NCBI RefSeq assembly: GCF_001417775.1
Contig: NZ_BBZJ01000019.1
Span: 248,001 to 312,000 of the forward strand
Length of the DNA stretch: 64,000 nt
From: Streptomyces sp. TP-A0356
GTDB taxonomy: Bacteria; Actinomycetota; Actinomycetes; Streptomycetales; Streptomycetaceae
Reading direction: 5' to 3'
Positions 8,443-17,920 of this stretch are shown in pieces (positions within the stretch are counted from its first letter, which is position 1; each line of letters starts with the position of its first letter). The position numbers were made by a program, and so were the translations under genes. The notes below the pieces were generated by a model. It made no database searches. It was not told the DNA's origin and saw only the letters and a program-made list of their open reading frames with translations.

Positions 8443-9606
8443 GTGAGTTCCCCAGATCCGCAGGTTCGCGGAGCGCGAAACCCTTCAACCCGCACGTCAC
8501 CCGACCACAGCCCCGGGGCGGCGGCGCCGCGCGCCGGTGAGTCCTCCGCCGTCCGCGGGCCCGTCGTCGCGGTCACCGGTGCCGCGTCCGGCGTCGGCGC
8601 GCTGCTCACCGAGCGGCTCGCCGCGTCGGAGGAGATCAAGCAGGTCGTGGCCATCGACGAGCGGCGCGGGGAGTGCGCGGCTGCGCAGTGGCACATCCTG
8701 GACGTGCGGGATCCGGCGATCGCGGACAAGCTGCGGGGCGCGGACGTGGTGGTGCACCTGGCCCTGGACCTCGACCTGGAGACCGATGCGGCGGCGCGTA
8801 CGGCGTACAACGTCCGGGGTACGCAGACCGTGCTGACCGCCGCCGCGGCGGCCGGGGTGCACCGGGTGGTGCTGTGCACGTCCTCGATGGTGTACGGGGC
8901 GCTGCCCGACAACGAGCTGCCGCTCTCCGAGGACGCCGAGCTGCGGGCGACGGCGGAGGCGACCGGGGTCGGGGATCTGCTGGAGATCGAGCGGCTCGCG
9001 CGGCGGGCGCCGCGGGCGCATCCGGGGCTCAATGTCACCGTCGTACGGCCCGCGGTACTCGTCGGGGGCACCGACACGGCGCTGACCAGGTACTTCGAGT
9101 CTCCACGACTGCTGGTGGCGGCGGGGTCGCGGCCGGCCTGGCAGTTCTGCCATGTCGAGGATCTGTGCAGCGCCCTGGAGTACGCCGTTCTGGAGAAGGT
9201 GGACGGGGAACTGGCCGTCGGGTGCGACGGGTGGCTGGAGCAGGAGGAGGTCGAGGAGCTCAGCGGGATCCGGCGCATGGAGCTGCCCTCCGCGGTCGCT
9301 CTGGGCGCGGCGGCCCGGCTGCACCGGATCGGCCTCACGCCCTCGCCCGCCGGGGACCTCGCGTACACGATGTACCCCTGGGTGGTCAGCGGGAGCCGGC
9401 TGCACGACGCCGGGTGGCGGCCGGGGTGGACCAACGAGGAGGTTCTCGCGGAGCTGCTGGAGGAGGTCGCCGGGCGGCACACCGTGGTGGGGCGGCGGCT
9501 CGGGCGCAAGGACGCGACGGCGGCGGGGGCTGCCGGTGCGACGGTGGCTCTGCTGGGCGCGGCGGCGGTGGTACGGCGGGCGCGGAAGGCTCGGCGGCGG
9601 ATCTGA
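8443..9606 (+). CDS. NAD-dependent epimerase/dehydratase (SDR family)
   Basis: 387 residues from GTG 8443, preceded by GGAG. After a roughly 40-residue disordered N-terminus the Rossmann motif VAVTGAASGVGALL binds NAD(P), followed by LDVRD and ADVVVHLA at strands 3 and 4. The Ser of the catalytic triad is in LCTSSMVYG, but the usual YxxxK is not clear (GDLLEIERLAR occupies that region), so enzymatic activity is uncertain. The C-terminus carries a short Ala-rich hydrophobic stretch followed by a basic tail (VVRRARKARRRI), suggesting a membrane anchor. It is divergent from the DUF2342 gene. Confidence 0.82.
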   Translation: MSSPDPQVRGARNPSTRTSPDHSPGAAAPRAGESSAVRGPVVAVTGAASGVGALLTERLAASEEIKQVVAIDERRGECAAAQWHILDVRDPAIADKLRGADVVVHLALDLDLETDAAARTAYNVRGTQTVLTAAAAAGVHRVVLCTSSMVYGALPDNELPLSEDAELRATAEATGVGDLLEIERLARRAPRAHPGLNVTVVRPAVLVGGTDTALTRYFESPRLLVAAGSRPAWQFCHVEDLCSALEYAVLEKVDGELAVGCDGWLEQEEVEELSGIRRMELPSAVALGAAARLHRIGLTPSPAGDLAYTMYPWVVSGSRLHDAGWRPGWTNEEVLAELLEEVAGRHTVVGRRLGRKDATAAGAAGATVALLGAAAVVRRARKARRRI

Positions 9607-9630
9607 GGGGTGCGCGCGTGGGGGTGCGTC

Positions 9631-9682
9631 GGGTTCCCGCCCGGCGGCTGCGCCGCGGGTTCCCGCCGACGGCTGCGCCCCC
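9631..9682 (+). repeat. Imperfect tandem duplication of about 26 bp in an intergenic region
   Basis: Two adjacent copies beginning GGGTTCCCGCC and containing CGGCTGCGCC, differing by a few substitutions and a one-base shift. They lie downstream of the epimerase gene and before moaE. They are GC-rich and self-complementary, so could fold in the transcript; no function is evident. The rest of the 9607-9857 spacer shows nothing recognisable. Confidence 0.6.
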
Positions 9683-9857
9683 GGGTCCCTGTGTCGGCCA
9701 TGTGTCGGCCCGAAGGGCCTCGTCCCGGAGCGCTCGGCGGACGTCGTCGCGGTCCCTCCGGTCGCGGCCCCTCTGTAGGACGCTCCAAAGCTGGTCGCGC
9801 GCGTGCCGGGCGAATCGTCTATTCCTCGTTGTCCGCGGTGTACGGCACGATAAGGGC

Positions 9858-10319
9858 ATGGCATCCAACAGCGACCACCCCGGTGAGCGGGGCGCGGACG
9901 ATCCCATCAGGCTGCTCGCGATCCGTGACACCCCGCTCTCCGTCGACGAGGTCTTGCGGGCCGTGGGCGACGACGCGGCCGGAGGGACCGCGCTGTTCGT
10001 CGGGAGCGTGCGGAATCACGACGGCGGGGCCGACGTGGACGCTCTGGGGTACTCCTGCCATCCCAGTGCCGAGGCGGAGATGCGGCGGATCGCAGAGAAG
10101 GTCGTGGCGGAGTACCCCGTGCGGGCGCTGGCGGCCGTGCACCGGGTGGGGGATCTGCGCGTCGGCGACCTCGCGGTCGTGGTGGCGGTGGCGTGTCCCC
10201 ACCGGGGCGAGGCCTTCGACGCCTGCCGCAAGCTGATCGACGACCTCAAGCACGAAGTCCCCATCTGGAAGCACCAGAGGTTCTCCGACGGGACGGAGGA
10301 GTGGGTCGGCGCCTGCTGA
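9858..10319 (+). CDS. moaE: Molybdopterin synthase catalytic subunit
   Basis: 153 residues, ATG start. MoaE family features: TALFVGSVRNHDGG near the N-terminus, HPSAEAEMRRIAE, HRVGDLRVGDLAVVVAVACPHR and the active-site lysine region KHEVPIWKHQRF followed by DGTEEWVG. MoaE with the thiocarboxylated MoaD subunit converts precursor Z (cPMP) to molybdopterin in the cytoplasm. MoaD and other moa genes are not adjacent, as is common in actinobacteria where the cofactor genes are scattered. The call is secure from the active-site motif. Confidence 0.95.
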   Translation: MASNSDHPGERGADDPIRLLAIRDTPLSVDEVLRAVGDDAAGGTALFVGSVRNHDGGADVDALGYSCHPSAEAEMRRIAEKVVAEYPVRALAAVHRVGDLRVGDLAVVVAVACPHRGEAFDACRKLIDDLKHEVPIWKHQRFSDGTEEWVGAC

Positions 10320-10505
10320 CGGGTGCCGACGACTGCCCGCTCCGCGGGCGCCCGCCGACCCGGGCGGGGTGTGTCCCCCAGGGTTCACCGAGCTCTCACC
10401 GGGTCTCCGGTTGCGTAACCGCACCCCTGGCGTGAGCGTTGACATGGCGGATGACTAATCTGCTGATCAGTCAGTTGCGGTCGCTCATGGGGTTGGGAGG
10501 TCGGC

Positions 10506-10670
10506 ATGGCGGCGCTCGCCTGGTTGCTGATTCCGCTTTTGGCTGCGATCGGTGCGGGGCTGTGGGGCGGTTGGGCCAGTCGCAACCGCGAGACCGCGGG
10601 CGACGGTTCCGAGCTCGCGGGGTACGCGCGCTTCCGCGAGGCCATGGAGAAGTCCCACACGGGCGGCTGA
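10506..10670 (+). CDS. Small single-span membrane protein (54 aa)
   Basis: A short reading frame with a strong GGGAGG ribosome binding site. Residues 2-23 form one hydrophobic helix (MAALAWLLIPLLAAIGAGLW), followed by a polar tail with GYARFREAMEKSH. It ends 95 nt before the Lon-like protease gene on the same strand. The combination of ribosome binding site, membrane segment and amphipathic tail supports a real gene of unknown function; it may be a small partner of the membrane-anchored protease next door, which is inference only. Confidence 0.72.
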   Translation: MAALAWLLIPLLAAIGAGLWGGWASRNRETAGDGSELAGYARFREAMEKSHTGG

Positions 10671-10765
10671 GGCCCACGGCTGAGGCCCCCCGGAACCCGG
10701 GGCCGTCCGCTCCGTACGGACGGCCCCGCCGGTGCGCTGACAGGACTGTCCCGTACTGTCGTTCC

Positions 10766-11863
10766 ATGCCACGCCGCACCGCGACGATGCTCGCCTCCAC
10801 CCTGATGCTGATCGCGCTCCTGTGCGCGGGAGTGTTCATCGACGTGCCGTACTCGGAGATGTCCCCGGGCCCGACCGTGAACACCCTCGACGAGCACGAC
10901 GGCGAGCCGGTGCTGCAGATCTCCGGGCGCAAGACGTATCCGACGACCGGCCACCTGAACATGACCACGGTCCGGGTCACCAGTGCCGACTACCGGATGA
11001 ACCTGGTCGAGGCCATCTATGGGTGGCTTGCACATGACAGCAAGGTCGTCCCGCACGACACGCTCTACCCGGGCGGCAAGACCGAGCAGCAGTCCACCCA
11101 GGAGAACGCCGAGGAGTTCAGCCAGTCCCAGGAGAGCGCCAAGGTCGCCGCCCTGAAGGAGCTGGGCGTCCCCGTGAAGTCCTGGGTGATCGTCGCCACC
11201 GTCCTCAAGGGCTCCCCGGCGGAGGGCCGGCTGCACGCAGGTGACGTCGTCAAGGCCGTCGACGGGACGGCCGTGAAGGCGCCCGACGACGTGGCCAAGC
11301 TGGTCACCAAGCACAAGCCCGGCGAGAACGTCGTCTTCACGACCGTGCCCGCCAAGGACCAGGCCGCCGCCGTGAAGGCGCACAGGACGGCCACCAAGAC
11401 CCAGGACGTGACGATCACCACGGCGAAGTCCCACGACAGCGGCCGGCAGCGGGCCATCGTCGGGATCTCCGCCGGGACCGATCACACGTTCCCCTTCACC
11501 ATCGACATCAAGCTCGCCGATGTCGGGGGACCCAGCGCCGGTCTGATGTTCGCCCTGGGCATCGTCGACAAGCTCACCCCGGACGACCTCACCGGCGGCA
11601 AGTTCGTGGCGGGCACGGGCACCATCGACGACAACGGCAACGTCGGCCCGATCGGCGGTATCGAGATGAAGACCGTGGGCGCACGCAGCAAGGGCGCCCA
11701 GTACTTCCTGACGCCCAAGGACAACTGCGCGGCCGCCACCAAGGACACCCCCGGCGGCCTCACGCTCGTCAAGGTCAACACCATCCAGGACGCCCTGAAC
11801 GCCCTGAAGGACATCCGAACCGGCAAGACCGCCGACCTGCCCAGGTGCACCACCAAGGGCTGA
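10766..11863 (+). CDS. Membrane-anchored PDZ and Lon-like (S16) serine protease
   Basis: 365 residues. An N-terminal signal anchor (TATMLASTLMLIALLCAGVF) puts the rest outside the membrane. A PDZ domain lies around residues 130-220 (VLKGSPAEGRLHAGDVVKAVDG). The C-terminal S16 domain carries the catalytic serine in VGGPSAGLMFAL and the lysine in PIGGIEMKTVGA, the Ser-Lys dyad of Lon proteases but without an AAA module. This architecture matches the YlbL-type proteins of Gram-positive bacteria, where the Bacillus member takes part in DNA-damage recovery. The chosen ATG starts MPRRTATMLAST. Function in Streptomyces is inferred. Confidence 0.9.
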   Translation: MPRRTATMLASTLMLIALLCAGVFIDVPYSEMSPGPTVNTLDEHDGEPVLQISGRKTYPTTGHLNMTTVRVTSADYRMNLVEAIYGWLAHDSKVVPHDTLYPGGKTEQQSTQENAEEFSQSQESAKVAALKELGVPVKSWVIVATVLKGSPAEGRLHAGDVVKAVDGTAVKAPDDVAKLVTKHKPGENVVFTTVPAKDQAAAVKAHRTATKTQDVTITTAKSHDSGRQRAIVGISAGTDHTFPFTIDIKLADVGGPSAGLMFALGIVDKLTPDDLTGGKFVAGTGTIDDNGNVGPIGGIEMKTVGARSKGAQYFLTPKDNCAAATKDTPGGLTLVKVNTIQDALNALKDIRTGKTADLPRCTTKG

Positions 11864-11879
11864 CGGACAGCGCCTTGGC

Positions 11880-11922
11880 ACGGCTGGGGGGCGCCCGGGA
11901 ATCCCGGACGCCCCCCCAGCCA
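11880..11922. terminator. Bidirectional stem-loop between convergent genes
   Basis: Near-perfect inverted repeat (GGCTGGGGGGCGCCCGGG pairing with CCGGACGCCCCCCCAGCC, loop about AATC) between the convergent protease and PPA1309 genes. There is no U-tract, as is common in Streptomyces terminators. Confidence 0.75.
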
Positions 11923-11949
11923 CGTGGAGCGAGTACTCGGTCCGCGTAC

Positions 11950-12492
11950 TCAGTCCTCGAACGTCGCCGACAGCGCCTGAGCGAGACCCGGCACCAGGTC
12001 CGGCCCCGTCAGCACCTCCGTCGGGGAGTCCTTCTCGCGCAGCCGCAGCGCCGATTCGCGCGTGCCGTCCCGCAGGACCGCCACCGTCATCCGGACCTCC
12101 TGGCGGTCCGGGTGCTCGGCCACCCACTTCGCCAGCTTCTGCTCGCTCAGCCCCTGCGGGACCTGGGCCTCCGCGGACGGCGGCAGCATCAGCCGCTCCA
12201 CCGTGAGGGCGCAGCCGGCCACCGCGTCGGGCCAGGCGATGGTGCCGAGGAACTCGTCCAGTGGCCTGTCGGCCGGGATCTCGTCCTGCTCGATCGGAGT
12301 GAGACCGGCGTTCCCGGGCTCCTCCTCCAGGCCGAGCTGGGCCGCGAGCGCGGGTTCCTGGGTCCGCAGCTGGGCGGTGTCGACGAGGGCGAAGAGGCGA
12401 GCGGGCTGGTCCCAGCCGAGGCCGGAGGCGTACTCGTCGATCTCGAGCACGGCCCGGGTCAGCGGGTTCGCTGCCATGGGAGTGTTGGACAT
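11950..12492 (-). CDS. PPA1309 family protein
   Basis: 180 residues from ATG 12492, with AGGA eight bases upstream. The sequence (MSNTPMAANPLTRAVLEIDE... ALVDTAQL... LPPSAEAQVPQ) resembles the uncharacterised actinobacterial PPA1309 family. There is no signal peptide, membrane segment or catalytic motif that I can identify. A convergent terminator separates it from the protease gene, and a divergent promoter region separates it from the UPF0182 gene. Function unknown. Confidence 0.75.
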   Translation of the reverse strand: MSNTPMAANPLTRAVLEIDEYASGLGWDQPARLFALVDTAQLRTQEPALAAQLGLEEEPGNAGLTPIEQDEIPADRPLDEFLGTIAWPDAVAGCALTVERLMLPPSAEAQVPQGLSEQKLAKWVAEHPDRQEVRMTVAVLRDGTRESALRLREKDSPTEVLTGPDLVPGLAQALSATFED

Positions 12493-12644
12493 GGTCACAA
12501 TCCTGCCTTGTTCCCACCCGGATCCGGGAACCGAGTAAAGCGTCAGTAAGTTGCATAGGTGGGGCTCCGTGATCGTGGAGCCTCATCCATGGGCCGCGTT
12601 CACGGGGGCCTGTCGGATCAACAGCGAACTTCGAGGTGCGCACC

Positions 12645-15641
12645 TTGGCTTTCCAGATGCCGGACCGCGGCGGAGGCCCGACGGGGCCACGGATCAGAGT
12701 GGGCCGCCCGTCCGGGCGTGCCCGGACCCTGCTCATGACACTTGGGGTCCTCGCCGTCCTCGGCATGGCGTTCGTCATGTTCGCCGGCTTCTGGACGGAC
12801 TGGCTCTGGTACCGGTCGGTGAGGTACTCGTCCGTCTTCACCACCACGCTGTGGACCAAGCTCGGGCTCTTCTTCGTCTTCGGTCTGCTGATGGCGGCCG
12901 CGGTCGGTCTGAACATCTGGCTCGCGCACCGGCTGCGTCCGCCGCTGAGTGCCATGTCCATGGAGCAGCAGAGCCTCGACCGCTACCGGATGGGGATCGC
13001 TCCGTACAAGAGGTGGCTACTTCTCGGGATCACCGCGCTGGTGGGCCTGATCGCGGGAGCCTCCGCGTCCAGCCAGTGGCGGACCTGGCTGATGTGGGTG
13101 AACGGCGTGCCGTTCCACAAGGTGGACCCCCAGTTCCACCTGGACGTCGCCTTCTACGCCTTCGACCTGCCCTGGTACCGGTTCCTGCTCGGATTCGGCT
13201 TCGCCGCCACGGTGCTGTCGCTGATCGCCGCCGCGCTCACGCACTACCTGTACGGCGGACTCAGGATCACCTCCCCCGGAGGGCGTGCCACGGCCGCCGC
13301 GACCGGGCACCTGTCGGTGCTGCTCGGCGTCTTCGTCGCCCTCAAGGCGGTCGCCTACTGGCTCGACCGGTACGGACTCGCGGTCAAGTCCAGCGACTTC
13401 AGGGCGACCGGCAACTGGACGGGCCTCAGGTACGTCGACGCGAACGCCTACCTGCCGGCGAAGACGATCCTGTTCTGCATCGCCGTCATCTGCGCGCTGC
13501 TGTTCTTCGCCACCCTGTGGCGGCGTACCTGGCAGCTGCCCGTCATCGGCTTCGGCCTGATGGTGCTCTCGGCGATCCTCATCGGCGGGCTCTACCCGGC
13601 GATCGTGCAGAAGTTCCAGGTCCAGCCGAACGAGCAGGCCAAGGAAGCCCCGTACGTCGAGAAGAACATCAAGGCGACCCGTGAGGCGTACGGCATCAAC
13701 GACGCCCAGGTCACCGAGTACGCGGGCACGAGCGACGCCAAGGACAGGACCACGCTGCGCAACGACGTGGCCGCCGCGGCGAGCATCCGCCTGCTGGACC
13801 CGAACATCGTCTCCCCGACGTTCCAGCAGCTCCAGCAGATGAAGAACTACTACGCGTTCCCGACCAACCTGGACGTCGACCGTTACAACAAGGACGGCAA
13901 GGCCCAGGACACGGTCATCGGTCTGCGCGAGCTGAACCTCCCGGGCGTCCCCAAGCAGAACTGGATCAACGACCACTTCCGCTACACCCACGGCTTCGGT
14001 GCGGTCGCCGCCAAGGGCACCACCGCCGACGCCAACGGCCAGCCCGTCTTCTCCGAGTCCGACCTGCCGTCCACGGGTGACCTGGGCACGTACGAACAGC
14101 GGGTCTACTACGGCGAGAAGACCACCACCTACTCGATCGTCGGCGGTCCCCAGAAGGAGATCGACTACTCCGACGACAGCGGTGAGAAGACCACCAGCTA
14201 CCAGGGCAAGAGCGGGGTCAGCCTCTCCAATCCGATCAACCGGGCCGCGTACGCGGCGGCGTTCAGCGAGCCGCAGATCCTCTACTCCGGCGCCATCGGC
14301 GAGGGTTCGCGGATCCTGTACAACCGCACCCCGAAGGAGCGCGTCGAGGCGGTCGCGCCCTGGCTGACCATCGACGGCGACGCCTATCCGGCGGTCGTCG
14401 ACGGCCGTATCCAGTGGATCGTCGACGCCTACACGACGACGAACGGCTATCCGTACGCCTCCCGTACGACTCTCGGCGACACGACGGCCGACTCGCTGAC
14501 CGCGGGCAACACCCAGCGCGCGGTGGTGGCCCAGCAGAACCAGGTCAACTACATCCGCAACTCCGTCAAGGCGACCGTCGACGCGTACACCGGCGAGGTC
14601 AAGCTCTACCAGTGGGACACCGAGGATCCCGTCCTGAAGACCTGGATGAAGGCCTTCCCGGGCACCGTGAAGCCCAGGACCGACATCTCGTCGGCGCTGA
14701 TGTCCCATCTGCGCTACCCGCAGGACCTCTTCAAGGTCCAGCGCGAACTGCTGACCCGCTACCACGTCAAGGACGCCCAGACCTTCCTCAGCGGCAGCGA
14801 GGTGTGGCAGGTGCCGGACGATCCGACCAACAAGTCGGGCAACGCGGTGCCGCCGTACTACCTGAGCATGAGGATGCCCGACCAGCAGGCGCAGGCGTTC
14901 TCCCTGACGACGACGTTCACGCCGAACGGCCGGGACAATCTGAGCGCCTTCATGGCGGTCGACTCCGAGGCGGGCACCAGCGGGTACGGCCAGATCAGAA
15001 TCCTGAAACTGCCGACGAGCAGAACCGTCGGCGGGCCCAAGCAGGTGCAGAGCCAGTTCAACTCCAACTCCCAGCAGAACATCGCCGAGTTCGTCCGGCT
15101 GATCAGGGGCGGTGACTCGGAGATCGAGTACGGCAACCTGCTCACGGTTCCGCTCGACGGAGGACTGCTCTACGTGGAGCCGGTCTACGTACGCGGCGGT
15201 GAACTCAAGTATCCGCTGCTGCGGAAGGTGTTGGTGACCTACGGAGGCAACACCGCCTTCGAGGACACCCTCGACCAGGCCCTCAACAAGGTGTTCGGAG
15301 TCGAGGGTCCGACCACCCCGCCACCGGACACCGGCACCGGCAATCCTCCGGCGACCGGCAATCCCACGGTTCAACAGGCGCTGAAGGACGCCCAGAAGGC
15401 CTTCGACGACAGCCAGGCAGCCCTCAAGAAGCTCGACTGGCAGGCGTACGGCCAGGCGCAGAAGGCCCTTCAGGCCGCGCTGAAGCGCGCGGAGGAGGCG
15501 CAGTCCAAGGCCGGCAGTGGCGGTGGCGGTGGCAGCGGCGGCGGCAAGAGCAGCAGTCCGTCCGCCGGCCCCAGCGCTTCGCCCAGCAGTTCGCCGAGCG
15601 GCAGACCGAGCAGTTCGCCGAGTGGCTCGGGCGGCGGCTGA
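12645..15641 (+). CDS. UPF0182 family large membrane protein
   Basis: About 998 residues. Seven or so membrane helices lie in the first third (for example TLLMTLGVLAVLGMAFVMFA and LLGITALVGLIAGASAS), followed by a long extracytoplasmic region of about 600 residues and a low-complexity Ser/Pro/Gly tail (after residue about 950) with an Ala/Lys/Gln-rich helix before it. This is the COG1615/UPF0182 layout conserved in actinobacteria; function unknown. I chose the TTG at 12645 (MAFQMPDRGG) because GAGGTG sits six bases upstream; GTG 12636 and ATG 12657 are alternatives with weaker ribosome binding sites. Confidence 0.88.
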   Translation: MAFQMPDRGGGPTGPRIRVGRPSGRARTLLMTLGVLAVLGMAFVMFAGFWTDWLWYRSVRYSSVFTTTLWTKLGLFFVFGLLMAAAVGLNIWLAHRLRPPLSAMSMEQQSLDRYRMGIAPYKRWLLLGITALVGLIAGASASSQWRTWLMWVNGVPFHKVDPQFHLDVAFYAFDLPWYRFLLGFGFAATVLSLIAAALTHYLYGGLRITSPGGRATAAATGHLSVLLGVFVALKAVAYWLDRYGLAVKSSDFRATGNWTGLRYVDANAYLPAKTILFCIAVICALLFFATLWRRTWQLPVIGFGLMVLSAILIGGLYPAIVQKFQVQPNEQAKEAPYVEKNIKATREAYGINDAQVTEYAGTSDAKDRTTLRNDVAAAASIRLLDPNIVSPTFQQLQQMKNYYAFPTNLDVDRYNKDGKAQDTVIGLRELNLPGVPKQNWINDHFRYTHGFGAVAAKGTTADANGQPVFSESDLPSTGDLGTYEQRVYYGEKTTTYSIVGGPQKEIDYSDDSGEKTTSYQGKSGVSLSNPINRAAYAAAFSEPQILYSGAIGEGSRILYNRTPKERVEAVAPWLTIDGDAYPAVVDGRIQWIVDAYTTTNGYPYASRTTLGDTTADSLTAGNTQRAVVAQQNQVNYIRNSVKATVDAYTGEVKLYQWDTEDPVLKTWMKAFPGTVKPRTDISSALMSHLRYPQDLFKVQRELLTRYHVKDAQTFLSGSEVWQVPDDPTNKSGNAVPPYYLSMRMPDQQAQAFSLTTTFTPNGRDNLSAFMAVDSEAGTSGYGQIRILKLPTSRTVGGPKQVQSQFNSNSQQNIAEFVRLIRGGDSEIEYGNLLTVPLDGGLLYVEPVYVRGGELKYPLLRKVLVTYGGNTAFEDTLDQALNKVFGVEGPTTPPPDTGTGNPPATGNPTVQQALKDAQKAFDDSQAALKKLDWQAYGQAQKALQAALKRAEEAQSKAGSGGGGGSGGGKSSSPSAGPSASPSSSPSGRPSSSPSGSGGG

Positions 15642-15685
15642 GTCCGGACGCCCTCCCGCGCCGTGATACGGTTGCCGAACAACGG

Positions 15686-15759
15686 CGCGGGGTGGAGCAG
15701 CTCGGTAGCTCGCTGGGCTCATAACCCAGAGGTCGCAGGTTCAAATCCTGTCCCCGCTA
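15686..15759 (+). tRNA. Initiator tRNA-fMet (CAT), copy 1
   Basis: 74-nt cloverleaf without encoded CCA. Anticodon loop CTCATAA gives CAT, and the anticodon stem has the three consecutive G:C pairs diagnostic of initiator tRNA. Position 1 (C) and position 72 (T) do not pair, also an initiator feature. Identical to the copy at 17921-17994. A strong hairpin follows immediately. Confidence 0.97.
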
Positions 15760-15765
15760 CTGAAG

Positions 15766-15804
15766 TCGAGGGCCCGGATCCTGATCATGGATCCGGGCCC
15801 TCGA
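15766..15804 (+). terminator. Terminator of initiator tRNA copy 1
   Basis: Perfect 16-bp inverted repeat (TCGAGGGCCCGGATCC and its complement) with loop TGATCAT, seven bases after the tRNA. Confidence 0.9.
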
Positions 15805-15987
15805 CGTGTGCGCGACACGACGAGGCGTACGGCGTGACCTGGTGACTCGCGTGAAGTGCGGCTCCTTGCGGGGTGAGTTGGCCGTTCTGTGTTTGACTTG
15901 TCTCTCTGTGGGCATGTCGACAAAACGCTGTAGTGACCTCAATGGCTGCGGTATACCAGGTGTACCCAGGTTGCAGGTGGTGCGACG

Positions 15988-17802
15988 ATGGACGTTATGG
16001 GGGACAAGGCAACTCTGTTCGGGACAGGGCGAATTGTGCAGCCCGCGGAGCGGGATGAAACGGGCGAAGCGGCGGAGGCCGCCGAGGAGGCGCGCCAGCG
16101 GCTCGCCGCCGAAGCCGGTGACGTCGAGGCGATGAGCGTTCTCGGGGCCATGCTGCTGCGCCGCGGTGATCTCGACGGAGCCGAGCCCCAGTTGCGTGCC
16201 GCCACCGCCGCGGGTGACCGCGCGGCCGCCAACAACCTGGGTGTCCTCCTGCACCAGCGCGGATACGCCGACGAGGCCGCCGGCTGGTGGCGGGTCGCCG
16301 CCGTCGCCGGGTCCGCCGCCGCCGCGCACGCGCTCGGGCGGCACCACCGCGAGCGCGGCGACGAGCCCGCCGCCGAGTACTGGCTGCGCCAGTCCGCCGA
16401 GCAGGGGCACACTCTGGGCGCGTACGCGCTCGCCGATCTGCTGGAGCACCGTGGTGACCCGAGCGCCGAGCAGTGGATGCGGGCCGCCGCCGAGCGCGGG
16501 CACCGTGAGGCCGCCTACCGGCTGGCGCGGACGCTCGACCGCGAGGCCCTGCGCGAGCAGGAGGCCGACGGTGACAACGGTGTCGAGCCGTCCGCGCTGG
16601 AGGAGGCCGAGCAGTGGTACCGGCAGGCCGCCGCGCGGGGGCACCGACGGGCCGCGCTGCACCTCGGGGCAATCCTGGAGCGGCGGGGCGACCTCAAGGA
16701 GGCCGGGCGCTGGTACCTGACGAGCGCCAAGGACGGGGAGGCGCGGGCGGCCTGTGCGCTCGGCTTCCTGCTGCGGGACGCGGGCGACACCGAGAGTGCC
16801 GCCGTCTGGTGGCTGCGCGCCGCGCAGGAGGGGGACGGCAACGCGGCGAACGCCCTGGGCGCGCTGCACGCCGAGCGGGGCGAGACGCAGACCGCCGAGC
16901 GGTGGTACCGGGCGGCGACGGACGCCGGTGATGTCAACGGCGCGTACAACCTCGGGCTGCTCAGCGCCGAGCAGGGGCGGACCGCGCAGGCCGAGCAGTG
17001 GTACCGGCGGGCGGCGTACGCCGGCCACCGCGAGGCCGCGAACGCGCTCGCCATCCTGCTGCTGCAGGGCGGGGACGCGGCCGGTGCCGAACCGTGGTTC
17101 TCCAAGGCCGCGGAGGCGGGGAGCGTGGACGCCGCGTTCAACCTTGGCATCCTGTACGCCGGGCGGGGCGACGACGAGGCGGCACTGGGCTGGTACGAGC
17201 GGGCGGCGGCCGCCGGACACTGCGAGGCGGCGCTCCAGGTCGGGATCGCACGGCTGCGGCAGGGGGACGAGCGGACGGCCGAGCGGCATCTTCGCTGCGC
17301 CGCCGGGGGTGGCAGCGCGGAGGGCGCCTACCGGCTGGCGACCCTGCTGGACGCGCGCCGGCCGCCGGCGCCCGCGCATGAGCTCGGGGAGCCGTCGCAG
17401 GAGAAGAGCGAGTGCGAGGAGTGGTACGAGCGGGCGGCGTCGCAAGGGCATCGGCGGGCCCAGGTGCGGGTCGGGATGCTGGCCGCAGCACGGGGCGATG
17501 TCGTGGAGGCGGCGCGGTGGTACCGGGAGGCGGCCGAGGGCGGGTCGCGGAACGGGGCGTTCAATCTGGGGCTGCTGCTGGCGCGGGAGGGGAGCGAGCC
17601 GGAGGCGGCGCTGTGGTGGACGCGGGCGGCGGACGCGGGGCATGGGCGGGCCGCCCTGAGGCTGGCCCTCGTCTATGCGCGTCAGGGGGAGCTGGCGGAG
17701 GGGCAGCGGTGGGCCGACCGCGCCGTGTCGCTCGGGCCGGTCGCGGTGGCCGAGCGGGCGGCTCGGCTGCGCGATGCGTTGCGGCAGGAACTGTCGGCCT
17801 GA
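15988..17802 (+). CDS. Sel1-like/TPR repeat protein
   Basis: 604 residues built almost entirely of about fourteen 36-residue helical repeats of the form AExWYRxAAxxGHxxAAxxLGxxLxxRG (for example AEQWYRQAAARGHRRAALHLG). Sel1 repeats make alpha-solenoid scaffolds for protein-protein contacts. No signal peptide or catalytic domain is visible, so it is presumably a cytoplasmic scaffold with unknown partners. The ATG at 15988 is preceded by AGGTGG at good spacing; ATG 15997 is an alternative. The gene stands alone between two initiator tRNA genes on the same strand. Confidence 0.9.
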   Translation: MDVMGDKATLFGTGRIVQPAERDETGEAAEAAEEARQRLAAEAGDVEAMSVLGAMLLRRGDLDGAEPQLRAATAAGDRAAANNLGVLLHQRGYADEAAGWWRVAAVAGSAAAAHALGRHHRERGDEPAAEYWLRQSAEQGHTLGAYALADLLEHRGDPSAEQWMRAAAERGHREAAYRLARTLDREALREQEADGDNGVEPSALEEAEQWYRQAAARGHRRAALHLGAILERRGDLKEAGRWYLTSAKDGEARAACALGFLLRDAGDTESAAVWWLRAAQEGDGNAANALGALHAERGETQTAERWYRAATDAGDVNGAYNLGLLSAEQGRTAQAEQWYRRAAYAGHREAANALAILLLQGGDAAGAEPWFSKAAEAGSVDAAFNLGILYAGRGDDEAALGWYERAAAAGHCEAALQVGIARLRQGDERTAERHLRCAAGGGSAEGAYRLATLLDARRPPAPAHELGEPSQEKSECEEWYERAASQGHRRAQVRVGMLAAARGDVVEAARWYREAAEGGSRNGAFNLGLLLAREGSEPEAALWWTRAADAGHGRAALRLALVYARQGELAEGQRWADRAVSLGPVAVAERAARLRDALRQELSA

Positions 17803-17920
17803 CGGCACGCGCGGTGACCTGGAACCGGCCCGGCTTCTTGATACGCGCCGGACGGGTGTGGGGCGGTTCGTAAGCGATTTGCTTCTGTGCGAGCTGTTGA
17901 CGTAATGTTGCGTTCACCGA

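Noticed and set aside
13017..15722. Long minus-strand reading frame opposite the UPF0182 gene
   Set aside because: Shadow frame caused by GC skew; the plus-strand product has clear membrane helices and family features.
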